Made by a program: the position numbers and the translations under genes
Assembly (NCBI GenBank): GCA_022827195.1
Contig: JAJDTL010000019.1
Location: 207,721 to 271,720 of the forward strand
Origin: Caldilineaceae bacterium
GTDB lineage: Bacteria > Chloroflexota > Anaerolineae > Caldilineales > Caldilineaceae
Length of the DNA stretch: 64,000 nucleotides
Direction of reading: 5' to 3'
The notes under the pieces: generated by a model
The model's database searches: none
What the model saw: only the letters and a program-made list of their open reading frames with translations
What the model was told of the DNA's origin: nothing
Part shown: in pieces, positions 35,782 to 45,061 of the stretch
How the letters are laid out: every line of letters starts with the position of its first letter
Position numbering within the stretch: position 1 is the stretch's first letter

Positions 35782-36870
35782 CTATCGCAGTTTCCCCCGC
35801 CCGCTGATCGACCACACCGTCTCCACAACGCCCTTGCGCACCCCGTACAGCGCATCGTGCAGGAAGACCGTCGCGTCGCCGTAGCCGACGATGAAATCCA
35901 GCACGTCGCCCACCTCTACGCTCTCGTTCGGCGCCGACAGCGTGATCACCCCGTGCTCCGCCGAGGGCGAGATGTTGACCACGTTTTCCAGCGCCACCGG
36001 CAGCGGCTGACGCTCCGCGCCCGGCAGCGTCTTGAACCCCGCGTCGGTGACGATCCGGTCCGGCGCCGGGCGGCTCGTCACCACCACCTGCCCGAACAGC
36101 GCCGGGTCCGTCGGCACGCCCCACATCTGGTAGGTGGCGTCGCCGAAGATCGCGCCCCCGGCCTGGATTTCCGTCACCTCCGGCTGGTGCATCGTCACGT
36201 TCATCGTGCCGCTGCCGCCGCAGCTCACGATCCCCACCGGCAGCCCCGCCTCCCGGCACGATTCCACCGAACCGGCCAGCTGCCCAATCGAATGCTTGAT
36301 CGCCTCCGCCCGCTCCTCCGCATCCTCCACCGACAGCGTATGCCCCTCCCACGCCATCAGCCCCGCAAGCCGCAGCCCGTCCTGCTCGTGGACCTTCCCC
36401 GCCAGCGCCACCGCCGCACTGCCCGGTGCAACGCCGGCGCGGTTCATCCCCACATTCAGCTCGACCAGGACAGGAATCTCGACGTCGATCTCCAGCGCGG
36501 CCGCGCTCAGCTCATCCAGCGTCGCCGTGTTGTCGACCGCGATCTTCACATCCGCGTGCCGCTGCAGCGCGGCCAGCCGCGCGTACTTCTGCGGCCCCAC
36601 CACCTGGTTGGCAATGAGAATGTCGGTCACGCCCGCCGCAGCCATCACCTCGGCCTCGCCCACCTTGGCGCACGTCACTCCGATCGCGCCGGCATTGATC
36701 ATCTTATGCGCGATCGCCGGTATCTTGATCCCCTTCGTATGCGGCCGCCAGTTCACCCCCGCCGCCCGGAAATTCCCCATCAGCAACGCGATGTTCGCAT
36801 CCAGAATATCAAGGTCCACCCACAGCGTCGGCGTATCCAGCAGCTCCTTCGCCCGTCCGATCTCAGTCAT
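35782..36870 (-). CDS. DSD1/D-threonine aldolase-like PLP enzyme (alanine racemase N-domain)
   Basis: 362 residues. TPTLWVDLDILDANIA, then WRPHTKGIKIPAIAHKMINA with the PLP lysine, VGEAEVMAAAGVTDILIANQ, VLVELNVGMNRAGV, and VSCGGSGTMNVTM phosphate-binding loop. The C-terminal beta domain follows (SAEHGVITL, FIVGYGDATVFLHD). Family members cleave or dehydrate D-amino acids, for example D-threonine or D-serine. The metal-binding Cys of classical D-threonine aldolases is not evident. ATG has GAGG upstream. The SDR gene lies just upstream in the same direction. Confidence 0.85.
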   Translation of the reverse strand: MTEIGRAKELLDTPTLWVDLDILDANIALLMGNFRAAGVNWRPHTKGIKIPAIAHKMINAGAIGVTCAKVGEAEVMAAAGVTDILIANQVVGPQKYARLAALQRHADVKIAVDNTATLDELSAAALEIDVEIPVLVELNVGMNRAGVAPGSAAVALAGKVHEQDGLRLAGLMAWEGHTLSVEDAEERAEAIKHSIGQLAGSVESCREAGLPVGIVSCGGSGTMNVTMHQPEVTEIQAGGAIFGDATYQMWGVPTDPALFGQVVVTSRPAPDRIVTDAGFKTLPGAERQPLPVALENVVNISPSAEHGVITLSAPNESVEVGDVLDFIVGYGDATVFLHDALYGVRKGVVETVWSISGRGKLR

Positions 36871-36973
36871 GAAAATGCCTCACATTTCTATTATTCCGCG
36901 TTGGTTGTTTCTGGTTCTCCCTGGCCAGTGCAGTCCACTTTCCACCAGCCACTGGCAACCGGCCACTGACCTC

Positions 36974-37771
36974 CTACCACGCCGTCCAGCCGCCGTCCAC
37001 CAAAATATTCTGCCCGGTGATGTAGCTGCTGCCCTCGCTCGCCAGCAGCACCACGATCCCCTTCAACTCCTCCGGCTCGCCCATGCGCTTCATCGGCACC
37101 CGCTCAGCCAGCCTTTCAACAAACGCCGGCTCCGCTTCCCGCACATTCTGTGACGGAAACGGCCCTGGGCTGATCGCATTCACCCGCACGCCGTCCTGCG
37201 CCCAGTAGGCCGCCAGGTGACGCGTGAGGTGGATCAGCCCGCCCTTCAGCCCGTGATAGTTTGGCGGGCTGTTCATATCGAAACCGGTGTACGCCTCCGG
37301 GTAGCTCGCAACCACCCCGTACATGCTCGCGATGTTGATGATCGAACCGCCCGCGCCGCGCCCGCGCAGATGGCGCACCACCTCGCGCGCCAGCAGAAAA
37401 TAGCCGGTCACACCGGTGTGATAGGCCCGGTTGAAATCCGCCGCGCTCGCCGTGTCGATGCTCGGCGCAGTGCCGCCGTACGCGTTGTTCACCAGCACGT
37501 CCACCTGCCCCAGCCGTGCAACCACCGCCTCCACAAACGCCGGGAGCGCCTCGCTCTCGTCCTGCGCCAGCCCGAAACCGGCATGGCCGCCGCCGGGCAA
37601 CGTTGCGGCAAAGGCCTCCGCCCGCGCCCCATCGCGGCTCGTCACCGCCACCGTCGCACCCGCCTCCGCCAGCCCGCGGCTCATCGCCGCGCCCAGCCAG
37701 CCGGCTGCGCCGGTTACAATCGCCACCTTTCCGCTCAGGTCCAGCAGCTCGGAAACCGTCTGTTCAGCCAT
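36974..37771 (-). CDS. SDR family NAD(P)-dependent oxidoreductase
   Basis: 265 residues from ATG at 37771. KVAIVTGAAGWLGAAMSRGL (TGxxGxxG), VDVLVNNAYGG (NNAG-like), SIINIASMYG (catalytic Ser), NYHGLKGGLIHLTRHLA (YxxxK) and RVNAISPGPFP. This is a classical SDR with the gluconate 5-dehydrogenase/3-oxoacyl reductase fold. The cofactor Arg in TSRDGARAE after beta-2 suggests NADP. It may work with the DSD1-like enzyme downstream, for example on hydroxy-amino-acid or sugar-acid intermediates (inference). Confidence 0.87.
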   Translation of the reverse strand: MAEQTVSELLDLSGKVAIVTGAAGWLGAAMSRGLAEAGATVAVTSRDGARAEAFAATLPGGGHAGFGLAQDESEALPAFVEAVVARLGQVDVLVNNAYGGTAPSIDTASAADFNRAYHTGVTGYFLLAREVVRHLRGRGAGGSIINIASMYGVVASYPEAYTGFDMNSPPNYHGLKGGLIHLTRHLAAYWAQDGVRVNAISPGPFPSQNVREAEPAFVERLAERVPMKRMGEPEELKGIVVLLASEGSSYITGQNILVDGGWTAW

Positions 37772-37986
37772 CAATCTCCCCTGTCCGTAACTGGTTACCG
37801 CCGCGAATGCGCCTGGCGGCCTTCAGCCATGAGAAAGTCTCTCACTGTGATCATAATGACAACCGCAATCCTGACCAAAATAACGCACTTCGCCGATTTT
37901 TTCCACTAGGCGAAAGGCGGTAAACTAAATTGGTTTACAGGTTGTACCAGCCACCGGCCACCGGCCGCTACCCGGAGGATTTCTCG

Positions 37987-40032
37987 ATGTTGTTGCACGC
38001 GCTGCCGCTTCGCCTTATGCAGACAGTTGCCGACACGCCCGCGATCACTTTCGCCCTCGTAATCGCCCTGCTCGGCCTCATCTATCTCCTCGTGCAGACG
38101 CGCCGCGTCCTCGCTATGGACAACGGCAACCAGGTCATGCAGGAGATCGCCGCCGCCATCCAGGAAGGCGCAGCCGCATTCCTCAACCGCGAGTACACCT
38201 TCCTCGGCGGGTTCGTCGTCGTCGTCGCCGTCATCATCGCCGTCTTCCTCGCCTGGCAGACCGCGCTCAGCTTCGTCCTTGGCGCCATCGCCTCCGGCGC
38301 GGCCGGCTACCTCGGCATGTTCATTGCCGTGCGCGCCAACGTCCGCACCACCGCCGCCGCCAGCAAAAGCCTCGATGACGGCCTGCGCGTCGCCTTCAGC
38401 AGCGGCTCGATCATGGGCATGGCCGTCGTCAGCTTCAGCCTGCTCGGCATGACCATCCTCTATTTCCTTTTTGATGGCGACATGCGCTACATCACCGGCT
38501 TCGGCTTCGGCGCCAGCTCGATCGCCCTCTTCGCCCGTGTCGGCGGCGGCATCTACACCAAGGCCGCCGACGTCGGCGCCGACCTTGTCGGCAAGGTCGA
38601 GCAGGGCATCCCCGAGGACGACCCGCGCAACCCCGCGGTCATCGCCGACAACGTGGGCGACAACGTCGGCGATGTCGCCGGCATGGGCGCCGACCTCTTC
38701 GAGAGCTACAGCGGCTCGATCATCGCCGCGGCCACGCTCGGCGCGGTCGTCGCCAACGGCGCCGGCATCATCCTGCCCTTCCTCGTCGCCGGCGTCGGCG
38801 TCATCGCTGCCCTCATCGGCACCTTCCTCGTGCGCGCTCAGGAGGGCGCGTCGCAGGAGGACCTGCTCGGCGTGCTGCGCCGCGCCATCTACAGCGCCTC
38901 CGTGCTCGTCCTTGTCCTCACCGCCGGCGTGGTCCTCTATACCGGCGTCAGCTGGAGCCTTTTCGCCGTCGTCCTCGTCGGCCTCGTCGCCGGCAATGGC
39001 ATCGGCTGGTTCACCGAATATTTCACCAGCTACACCGAAAAGCCGACCCAAGGCATCGCCCAGAAGGCCGAGACCGGCTCCGCCACTCTCATCATCGAAG
39101 GGCTGGCCGTCGGCATGAACAGCACCCTCCCGCCCGTCCTGATCGTCGCCGTCGCCATCATGCTTGCGCTCTGGCTCGGCGGCGACAACGGCCTCTTCGC
39201 CGTCGCTCTCGCCGGCGTCGGCATGCTCAGCACACTCGGCATCACGCTCGCCACCGACGCCTACGGACCCGTCGCCGACAACGCCGGCGGCATCGCCGAG
39301 ATGAGCGACCTGCCCGACGAAGTGCGCGACCGCACCGACGCGCTCGACAGCCTCGGCAACACCACCGCAGCCACCGGCAAGGGCTTCGCCATCGGCTCGG
39401 CCGTCCTCACCGCGCTCGCGCTCATGGCCGCCTACGTCCAGGCCGCCAACATCGACTCGCTCGACCTGCTGGACTCCTCGATGATTCCCGGCATGCTGGT
39501 CGGCGCCATGCTGCCCTACCTCTTCGCCTCGTTGACGATGACGGCGGTGGGCAAGGCCGCCTATGAAATCGTGCTGGAAGTACGGCGACAGTTCGCCGAG
39601 ATCCCCGGCATCATGGAGCGCACGACCAAGCCGGACTACAAGGCCTGCGTCGCCATCAGCACGCAGAGCGCGCTGCGCGAGATGATCATCCCCGGCGCGC
39701 TCGCGGTTGTCGTGCCGCTGCTCATCGGCTTTCTCCTCGGCGCGCAGGCCCTCGCCGGCATGTTGATCGGCGCCATCGTCTCCGGCTTCATGCTCGCCGT
39801 GATGATGGCCAACTCCGGCGGCGCCTGGGACAACGCCAAAAAGTGGATCGAGACCGGCGTCATGGGCGGCAAAGGCTCCGACGCGCACAAGGCCGCGGTC
39901 GTCGGCGACACCGTCGGCGACCCCTTCAAGGACACCAGCGGTCCCTCCCTCAACATCCTGATCAAGCTGATGAGTATCGTCAGCCTCGTCTTTGCCAGCG
40001 AGTTCGGCGCCGGCCTGCTGAGTTTTTTCTGA
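37987..40032 (+). CDS. hppA: membrane-bound cation-pumping pyrophosphatase
   Basis: 681 residues from ATG at 37987, preceded by GGAGG; about 16 membrane helices. Pyrophosphate-binding [20 protein letters not shown], then [20 protein letters not shown], and late [20 protein letters not shown]. The [16 protein letters not shown] motif has Ala where K+-independent enzymes have Lys, so it is predicted to be K+-dependent. It couples pyrophosphate hydrolysis to H+ and/or Na+ export. A strong hairpin terminator follows immediately. Confidence 0.95.
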   Translation: MLLHALPLRLMQTVADTPAITFALVIALLGLIYLLVQTRRVLAMDNGNQVMQEIAAAIQEGAAAFLNREYTFLGGFVVVVAVIIAVFLAWQTALSFVLGAIASGAAGYLGMFIAVRANVRTTAAASKSLDDGLRVAFSSGSIMGMAVVSFSLLGMTILYFLFDGDMRYITGFGFGASSIALFARVGGGIYTKAADVGADLVGKVEQGIPEDDPRNPAVIADNVGDNVGDVAGMGADLFESYSGSIIAAATLGAVVANGAGIILPFLVAGVGVIAALIGTFLVRAQEGASQEDLLGVLRRAIYSASVLVLVLTAGVVLYTGVSWSLFAVVLVGLVAGNGIGWFTEYFTSYTEKPTQGIAQKAETGSATLIIEGLAVGMNSTLPPVLIVAVAIMLALWLGGDNGLFAVALAGVGMLSTLGITLATDAYGPVADNAGGIAEMSDLPDEVRDRTDALDSLGNTTAATGKGFAIGSAVLTALALMAAYVQAANIDSLDLLDSSMIPGMLVGAMLPYLFASLTMTAVGKAAYEIVLEVRRQFAEIPGIMERTTKPDYKACVAISTQSALREMIIPGALAVVVPLLIGFLLGAQALAGMLIGAIVSGFMLAVMMANSGGAWDNAKKWIETGVMGGKGSDAHKAAVVGDTVGDPFKDTSGPSLNILIKLMSIVSLVFASEFGAGLLSFF

Positions 40033-40042
40033 GTCAAAACAG

Positions 40043-40073
40043 AAAGCCGGCGGATAGGAAGGCCGCCGGCTTT
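40043..40073 (+). terminator. hairpin terminator after hppA
   Basis: Perfect 11-bp stem AAAGCCGGCGG / CCGCCGGCTTT with a 9-base loop, starting 11 bases after the hppA stop. The terminal T run is short (TTT). It may also serve the convergent small gene at 40101. Confidence 0.7.
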
Positions 40074-40100
40074 CAAACCTCTTGCAACCCGTTCTCTTCG

Positions 40101-40355
40101 CTACAGCAGGAACTGCACCAGCAGCGCCACGCCCAGCAGAATCAGCCCGCCGGCCAGCAGCGCCATTCCGCCCTTCTGCAGCCACAGCGCCCGCGCAGTA
40201 ACCCGTCCATGTGCCGCGTGCTCCTGTTCGCCCCAATCCAGCAGCTGCGGGCGTTCATGCGCCGCCTTCTGCACACGCGCCAGCCACCACGCGCGCTGAC
40301 AAAAGCTCCAGGCTGCGATATCGCTGGCACGGACGTAGGAACGGTCTTTGGGCAT
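40101..40355 (-). CDS. small membrane protein with a Cas4-like N-terminal motif
   Basis: 84 residues from ATG at 40355. The N-terminal half, YVRASDIAAWSFCQRAWWLA, resembles the first motif of Cas4/PD-(D/E)XK nucleases (SDI..Y.FC.R..yl). LLDWGEQEHAAHGRVTARAL follows, like the Cas4 G..vH region. The nuclease core is then replaced by a membrane helix MALLAGGLILLGVALLVQFLL. It cannot be an active nuclease. It is possibly a membrane-anchored derivative; function is unknown. The gene is convergent with hppA. Confidence 0.6.
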   Translation of the reverse strand: MPKDRSYVRASDIAAWSFCQRAWWLARVQKAAHERPQLLDWGEQEHAAHGRVTARALWLQKGGMALLAGGLILLGVALLVQFLL

Positions 40356-40616
40356 CAGGCGTGTCAAACCCTTCGTTTCTAAGTGTCGGTCCCCTATGAT
40401 ACCATGCCTCTTCAGGCAGCCTGCTCGCCGGGGTCACGCGCGCGGTCTCGGCACGGGGAAGCGCTTGATATCACAAGCGAATTGCGATTCATACAGTTGA
40501 ATCTTCCCGGATATTGCGGTAAAGGGGACAGTTACAGTTGGACTTCGATCAGTTCGGTCTTTCGCTGGCCCATTCGGAGGAAACGCCTGAATCTCGCATA
40601 GACAAGGAGGAGTACC

Positions 40617-41030
40617 GTGAGGAAAGCACTGGGAATCGCACTGCAGCTCCTGGCTATGGTGGTCTGGGTCCTGTTCATTGCCACACAGCTGTACGACCCC
40701 CAATTGGAGGGCGCGGGTCTGGTAATCTGGCGCGTGCTGGATCCGATAATGGTCTTGGGTGTGCTCGTAGCGGTATTTGTTGCCTTCGACAGGAAGCGAC
40801 GCCATGATAGCTCTGCCGCTACCGGCCTGACCAGGGACTACTTCGAAGCGAATGTCATTTTGTACGGAGGAATTGCCCTGCTCCATGCCCTTCTCTGGAA
40901 TTGGATCGGCTTCCAATTTTCCGACCCGGCGACGACGCCTCTATGGCTCTGGGCTATCATTGCTATCTCTCTCCCCCTGCTCCTGGGTCCCACCGGGCGG
41001 CGCCTGATCGTGGGTAGTTCACCAGCATGA
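40617..41030 (+). CDS. small four-helix membrane protein, unknown function
   Basis: 137 residues from a GTG preceded by AGGAGG. Hydrophobic segments LGIALQLLAMVVWVLFIA, MVLGVLVAVFVAF, VILYGGIALLHALLW and PLWLWAIIAISLPLLLG suggest four membrane passes. A polar KRRHDSSAATG loop lies between the second and third. No family is recognised. The strong ribosome site and clean hydrophobic pattern support a real gene. It stands alone. Confidence 0.65.
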   Translation: MRKALGIALQLLAMVVWVLFIATQLYDPQLEGAGLVIWRVLDPIMVLGVLVAVFVAFDRKRRHDSSAATGLTRDYFEANVILYGGIALLHALLWNWIGFQFSDPATTPLWLWAIIAISLPLLLGPTGRRLIVGSSPA

Positions 41031-41259
41031 TCCTGAGGTGAATTCACCTTGCCGCTTGCTTTTTCGCGCGCAAATCGCGCAGCGGCAGCGCATTTGAAAT
41101 CTGCGTGGTCTGCGCTTTGGGCGACCCTGAAGGGAACACTAGGCCTGCCATCTCTCTGCGCAATACGCAACGTGAGAAAAAGCTGGCTCGCAAAGAAAAC
41201 CCACTGGAGCTTTCTGTAATACCATCGTAGAGAGGGTGCTCGGCTTCTGAAATCTCAAG

Positions 41260-41904
41260 CTATCCGAGCCGCTCCTCCACCCGCCGCAGCGCCGCCTGCA
41301 TCTTCTCCTGCCGCACCGCCGTCGTCAGGTCGCCGCGTGTCCGCTCCAATACACCCCGCAGCACGTCCGTCTGCCGCCGCAGCCCCTTGGTGATTGCGTC
41401 GGGAAAGTCGACCGTAACCATCAGCGAGTAGATCTCGTCCATCCTCTCCAGGTAGGTCGCCGCCGCCTCGACCCGGTCCTGCCGCATCAGGTCTAGCGCA
41501 AAACGGCGCATCTCCGTGGCCGCCTCGGTCAGCCCCTTCAGATAGGTCGCTCCGGTCACGCCCAGTTCCTCCGGCGTCACCAGCGGGTCGCCGGTGATAA
41601 AGCCGTACAGCAGATGCGCCTCCACCAGCTCCTTCAGCGCGTCCTGCGTAGAGCCGCTATGGTACAGATCGGGGTGAGCAGCCAGCGGCTCGACCATCGC
41701 CCGCGCGTCCTGACGCGCCGCCGCCAGCATCCTCTCCGCCCCGTCCAGCTCATGCCGGTGCATCGCCCGGATACTGTGCGCGCAGTCCCGGATCAGGCTG
41801 CGGCTGCGCGCAAGCATGTCGTCGCGCACCCCGCTGAACGCCTCCATCTCCCGCGTGATCGCATCGACCACCCCCGCCAGCGCCTCTCCCGCTCGATCTG
41901 CCAT
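41260..41904 (-). CDS. translin-family protein
   Basis: 214 residues from MADRAGEAL; GAGGA lies upstream. Matches the all-alpha translin fold: RDDMLARSRSLIRDCAHSIR then AMHRHELD, ALKELVEAHLLYGFITGDPL (EL-VEA helix with the acidic pair), LGVTGATYLKGLTEAATEMR and FPDAITKGLRRQTDVLRGVL then ERTRGDLTTA. Translin/TRAX proteins bind single-stranded nucleic acid, and TRAX-like forms are RNases. Bacterial members are sparse and uncharacterised. The Glu/Glu/Asp positions used by TRAX appear present, so RNase activity is possible. Confidence 0.8.
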   Translation of the reverse strand: MADRAGEALAGVVDAITREMEAFSGVRDDMLARSRSLIRDCAHSIRAMHRHELDGAERMLAAARQDARAMVEPLAAHPDLYHSGSTQDALKELVEAHLLYGFITGDPLVTPEELGVTGATYLKGLTEAATEMRRFALDLMRQDRVEAAATYLERMDEIYSLMVTVDFPDAITKGLRRQTDVLRGVLERTRGDLTTAVRQEKMQAALRRVEERLG

Positions 41905-41991
41905 GAACACAGTCCTCACAATAACCTACTCGCTGAACTATGAAGTTACCGGCCACTGACCACCGGCCACTGCCTACTGCCCACTGCCTTT

Positions 41992-43641
41992 TCACTGGCC
42001 GCTCAGCGCGGCACGGCTGCTGTACGAATTCACCGGCACATAGTTCGGCGGCGGCGACAGGGTCAGCAGCGGCGGCGCCTCAATCCCCTCCTGCACCGAC
42101 TTGAAGGCATAGAAGTTCCACACAATGCGGCTGACCGCCTTCATCGTGCGGTTGCTGATATGCCAGTTCATCCAGCCCGGGCTCCACAGATAGACCGCCA
42201 GCACATACGGACCGCTCGGCCCCCAGATGAGCGCCAGGTCGCTGTGCGCCTCATTCACAAATCCGTGCTTGTGGATGATCCAGGTCTCCTCCGGCCGCGG
42301 CAGCCCGCCCCACACCATCTCGGTGAACTCGTCATGGCTGATATAAAACAGGATCGCCCCGCACTCCTCCGGCGTGATCTCGCCGCCGAACGTCTCGATC
42401 AGCAGCCCCTCACCCGCCTGGCAACGGTAGATCGCCGCCAGCAGCCGCCCCATCTCCGCCGGCGTCGACTGCAGATGCGTGTCCGGGTTCGTGTTCCAGT
42501 CGGTGCGGCTGTTCGCCTCGGTCGGGATCTTGCTGATGATCGACCTGTCGTCGAAGCCGGTCTGGATATAGGAGTTCGTAAAGCCCAGCCTCCGCATCAT
42601 CTCCGTCACCCGCCGCCCGCCGGCATAGATGTCGCCGTCGCCCACCCACTGCAGGACCCGGTTGGCCGCCGCGTTGTTGCTCTCGCCCAGCGCGTAGTCG
42701 ATCCATTGGCCTACCAGCTCGCTTTCGAACGCCTCCATCTGCCGGAACGCTTCGCTCGCGATCGCGATCTTCATCGTCGACATGCCCGAAAAGGCCACAT
42801 CCACATCGACCGTCGCCTCTTCACCCGTTGTCAGGTCCTGCACGTAGATCGCCGCGAACCCGGGAAAATCGGACGTGAAAGCGTTCAGCTGACGCCCCAG
42901 CGCCTCCATCGTCAGCCCCGGCGCCGCCGTCTCCTCCAGCGCCAGGTGGGCCGTGCGCGCCTCCACGCTGCCCAGCGCTGCCAGGACAGGCCCGGCGCTC
43001 TCCTCGAGTAGCAGCCTCTGCCCCGGCGTGCCGGCCGTCCACTGCCAGCTGCGCTGTACCTCGCCCTCGAACATCGCCGGCAGCGTCGCAAAAGGCGCGC
43101 CGTCCATTCTCTCCGGCGGGCCCGCCGGGCCGTCGTCTCCGCTCCCCTCCTGCCAGCTCCACTGCGGCGGCAGCGCCCGCCCCTGCTGCGGCGCATGGTC
43201 CAGCTCCTCGCCCACCTTCCCCAGCCACTCCGCCAGCTTCTGCCCATCGTAGCTGTAGCGCGTCGCAATATCCCTCCGCCGCGGCGGGATCCCCGCCAGC
43301 TTGCGCAGCGCGATCTCGATAAACTCCGGCCCCTCCAGGTACTGCTGCGCCTCGGCCAGCATCGCCGCGGTGTCGACCCGGAAGTCCACCTCCTGCGGGC
43401 GCAGCACCAGGCGCGTCTCGCCATAGTAGACCGCGATCGGCTGACCCAGGCTCGCCGCCAGCACCGATTCGATCTCCGCCCGCTCCTTGTAACGGCTCAG
43501 GTCCAGCCCCGCCAGGTAGACCCCCGGCGGGACCGGCGCGGCCGCCGCCTTATAGCGCGTATACAGCGGAAAGAGCGACAGAAAAGCGATTATTGGAAGC
43601 GCGAACCGTAGAAATCCGGCCAATCTGCTTTCCCGTTTCAA
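41992..43641 (-). CDS. membrane-anchored serine hydrolase, class A beta-lactamase-like
   Basis: 549 residues from a TTG at 43641 with GGAG upstream. An N-terminal anchor (FLRFALPIIAFLSLFPLY) leads to two PG-binding (YoaR/VanW-associated) domains: GVYLAGLDLSRYKERAEIES and VLRPQEVDFRVDTAAML. The C-terminal hydrolase has GMSTMKIAI (SxxK), YALGESNNAAANRVL (SDN-like) and WIIHKHGFVNEAHSDLALIW (KTG replaced by KHG). Such proteins resemble penicillin-binding enzymes more than resistance enzymes and may act on the cell wall outside the membrane. Confidence 0.82.
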   Translation of the reverse strand: MKRESRLAGFLRFALPIIAFLSLFPLYTRYKAAAAPVPPGVYLAGLDLSRYKERAEIESVLAASLGQPIAVYYGETRLVLRPQEVDFRVDTAAMLAEAQQYLEGPEFIEIALRKLAGIPPRRRDIATRYSYDGQKLAEWLGKVGEELDHAPQQGRALPPQWSWQEGSGDDGPAGPPERMDGAPFATLPAMFEGEVQRSWQWTAGTPGQRLLLEESAGPVLAALGSVEARTAHLALEETAAPGLTMEALGRQLNAFTSDFPGFAAIYVQDLTTGEEATVDVDVAFSGMSTMKIAIASEAFRQMEAFESELVGQWIDYALGESNNAAANRVLQWVGDGDIYAGGRRVTEMMRRLGFTNSYIQTGFDDRSIISKIPTEANSRTDWNTNPDTHLQSTPAEMGRLLAAIYRCQAGEGLLIETFGGEITPEECGAILFYISHDEFTEMVWGGLPRPEETWIIHKHGFVNEAHSDLALIWGPSGPYVLAVYLWSPGWMNWHISNRTMKAVSRIVWNFYAFKSVQEGIEAPPLLTLSPPPNYVPVNSYSSRAALSGQ

Positions 43642-43853
43642 GCGATCTTGACTCCTGCCTCCGCCGTCAGCGCATCCGCCCGCGCCGTACGGCCCATTGC
43701 ATCGAAGAAGGCGGCCTCTTCGGCGCTGATTCCAGCCCGCCCCGCCTGCGCCGCCTTCGCTTCAAGCGCTGTCGTCACTGTCACGGCGCCGTTCCCCTGT
43801 CCGCATGGTGGCTGCCGCGCGCGGCCGCTGCCTGCTGAGAACGCCCCATCCAA
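43638..43853 (-). CDS. short open frame overlapping the serine hydrolase start, doubtful
   Basis: 71 residues ending ALEAKAAQAGRAGISAEEAA then FFDAMGRTARADALTAEAG. The stop overlaps the hydrolase TTG by 4 bp, which hints at coupled translation, and the last 50 residues look protein-like (Ala/Glu helices). The N-terminal 25 residues do not. It could be the 3' remnant of a longer, deleted gene. No family recognised. Confidence 0.3.
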   Translation of the reverse strand: MDGAFSAGSGRARQPPCGQGNGAVTVTTALEAKAAQAGRAGISAEEAAFFDAMGRTARADALTAEAGVKIA

Positions 43854-43887
43854 CCTACCCGCCTCTCCGCTCTCGCCACATCCCCAC

Positions 43888-44421
43888 CTACCCCGGCCCG
43901 TCGCGCGTATTCAATCTCAATCTGCAATAAGGGCAAAACTCTCTTCTGCCCAGCCGCAGCAGCCTCTCTTCCATCTGCATGAATCTGGAGAGCAGGGTCG
44001 TAGTCTGGCCGAGCCTTCTCCGCGCCATTGCCTGGGGCATATTCTCAATATGCGCTGCTTCGATGTTCTCCACCAGCTTGTCAACCGCAGCGTCGAGTTT
44101 TTCCAGATTGCGTAACCGCGCATCGCGCTCATGCCAGAACATCACGTCGTCCAACCGCCTTGCCCGGTCCCGGTCCCAATACGTCGCCCTCTCCTTCCAC
44201 CGCCACTTGCGGGAATACCGGTACAGCGTGCCCACGTGCTTCGTCACGCCCTCCATACGCGCCGCCACCGTTACCTTGCGGCTCGGGCCCTGCAGCAGGT
44301 ACCGTAGAAACAGATCGTAAGCCTCCGCCGGTTCGTGGGGGAGCCTGTCCCAGGGCTGCCTCTCCGCCTTTTCCTACGCCCGCAGCTCCGCCTCACGTTC
44401 CCTGTCATCGAAGTCGCTCAT
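43888..44421 (-). pseudogene. phage terminase small-subunit-like protein with an early TAG
   Basis: Starts MSDFDDREREAELRA at 44421, hits TAG, then continues in frame EKAERQPWDRLPHEPAEAYD to LRLNTRDGPG. The segment LFLRYLLQGPSRKVTVAARM and TLYRYSRKWRWKERATYWDR resembles the HTH plus 'WxWxERAxxxD' motif of phage-derived terminase small subunits. An internal GTG at 44268 could restart a 126-residue product. It overlaps the upstream 44405-45061 gene by 17 bp. The island probably carries prophage-derived genes. Confidence 0.6.
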
Positions 44422-45061
44422 GCGCCGCCTCCCCCGGATCGAACCGCTTCAACGCGATGTGAAAGACCTGGGGCAGCGTCAGCTTCAGCCGCCCGCCCGT
44501 CTCCCGCAACGCGCCCAAAGCGCGTCTGCGTATCTTGGCCCCGCTGTACGCCCCGAATGGCGGCGTCTTGACCCCCTCCCTCTCCACCGCCCCCAGCTCC
44601 GCGTGCAGCGCCTCCACCGCCTGCGTGAGCAGCTCGACCTGCGCGATGCCCGTCCGCCTCTGCCAGCCCTGCAGGATCTCCTTGTCCGCGCGCGCCACCC
44701 GCGCCGGGTGCGTGCGCCTCGCTTCGCTGTGATTGCTGTCCCACGCCAGCGCCGCGCGCGCATTCTCCGACAGTTCCTCCAGCGCATGACCGTTGTCCAG
44801 CAGCCAGTGCCGCGCGTCCAGCGGCGTCAACGCCTCCCACTCACTGTATACCCCGATCCCCGTCGGCCTCGCCAGCAGCCAGCGCCCGTCCGGGTAATAG
44901 AAGAACAGCGTCGCCGGCGGGATGCCGAACGCCGGCAGCCCCTTATCCTGCCACATCGGGCAGACGTCAACTTCCGAGGCCGGTATCAGCAGCTCCCGCT
45001 TGCTGTTGACCAGCGGCCTCCGCTTGTATACCCCCCTCCTGTTGCGGTATCGCTCTACCAT
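44405..45061 (-). CDS. unrecognised 218-residue protein, full-length copy of a duplicated gene
   Basis: Starts MVERYRNRRGVYKRRPLVNS with AGGAGAG upstream. PASEVDVCPMWQDKGLPAFG, RWLLARPTGIGVYSEWEALT and LDARHWLLDNGHALEELSEN are the recognisable blocks. The tail is helical (EILQGWQRRTGIAQVELLTQ). No family is known to me. Some neighbours look phage-derived and the 3' end overlaps a terminase-like gene. Its 5' 120 codons are duplicated at 46498-46874. Confidence 0.6.
   Translation of the reverse strand: MVERYRNRRGVYKRRPLVNSKRELLIPASEVDVCPMWQDKGLPAFGIPPATLFFYYPDGRWLLARPTGIGVYSEWEALTPLDARHWLLDNGHALEELSENARAALAWDSNHSEARRTHPARVARADKEILQGWQRRTGIAQVELLTQAVEALHAELGAVEREGVKTPPFGAYSGAKIRRRALGALRETGGRLKLTLPQVFHIALKRFDPGEAAHERLR

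Noticed and set aside
37906..40236. 776-residue minus-strand frame opposite hppA
   Set aside because: Asp/Gly/His-rich antisense shadow of the pyrophosphatase gene, a known GC-rich artefact.
36900..41990. Intergenic CCACTGGC/ACCGGCCACTGACC repeats near 36945, 37945 and 41950
   Set aside because: Short and imprecise; without a genome-wide count they cannot be distinguished from chance GC-rich similarity.
25314..44421. Possible TAG recoding, because hicB (25416) and the terminase-like gene (about 44375) both contain an in-frame TAG inside conserved sequence
   Set aside because: Other genes here stop cleanly at TAG (for example M20 at 33866 and Imm11-like at 30394), and both affected genes lie in decaying accessory DNA.
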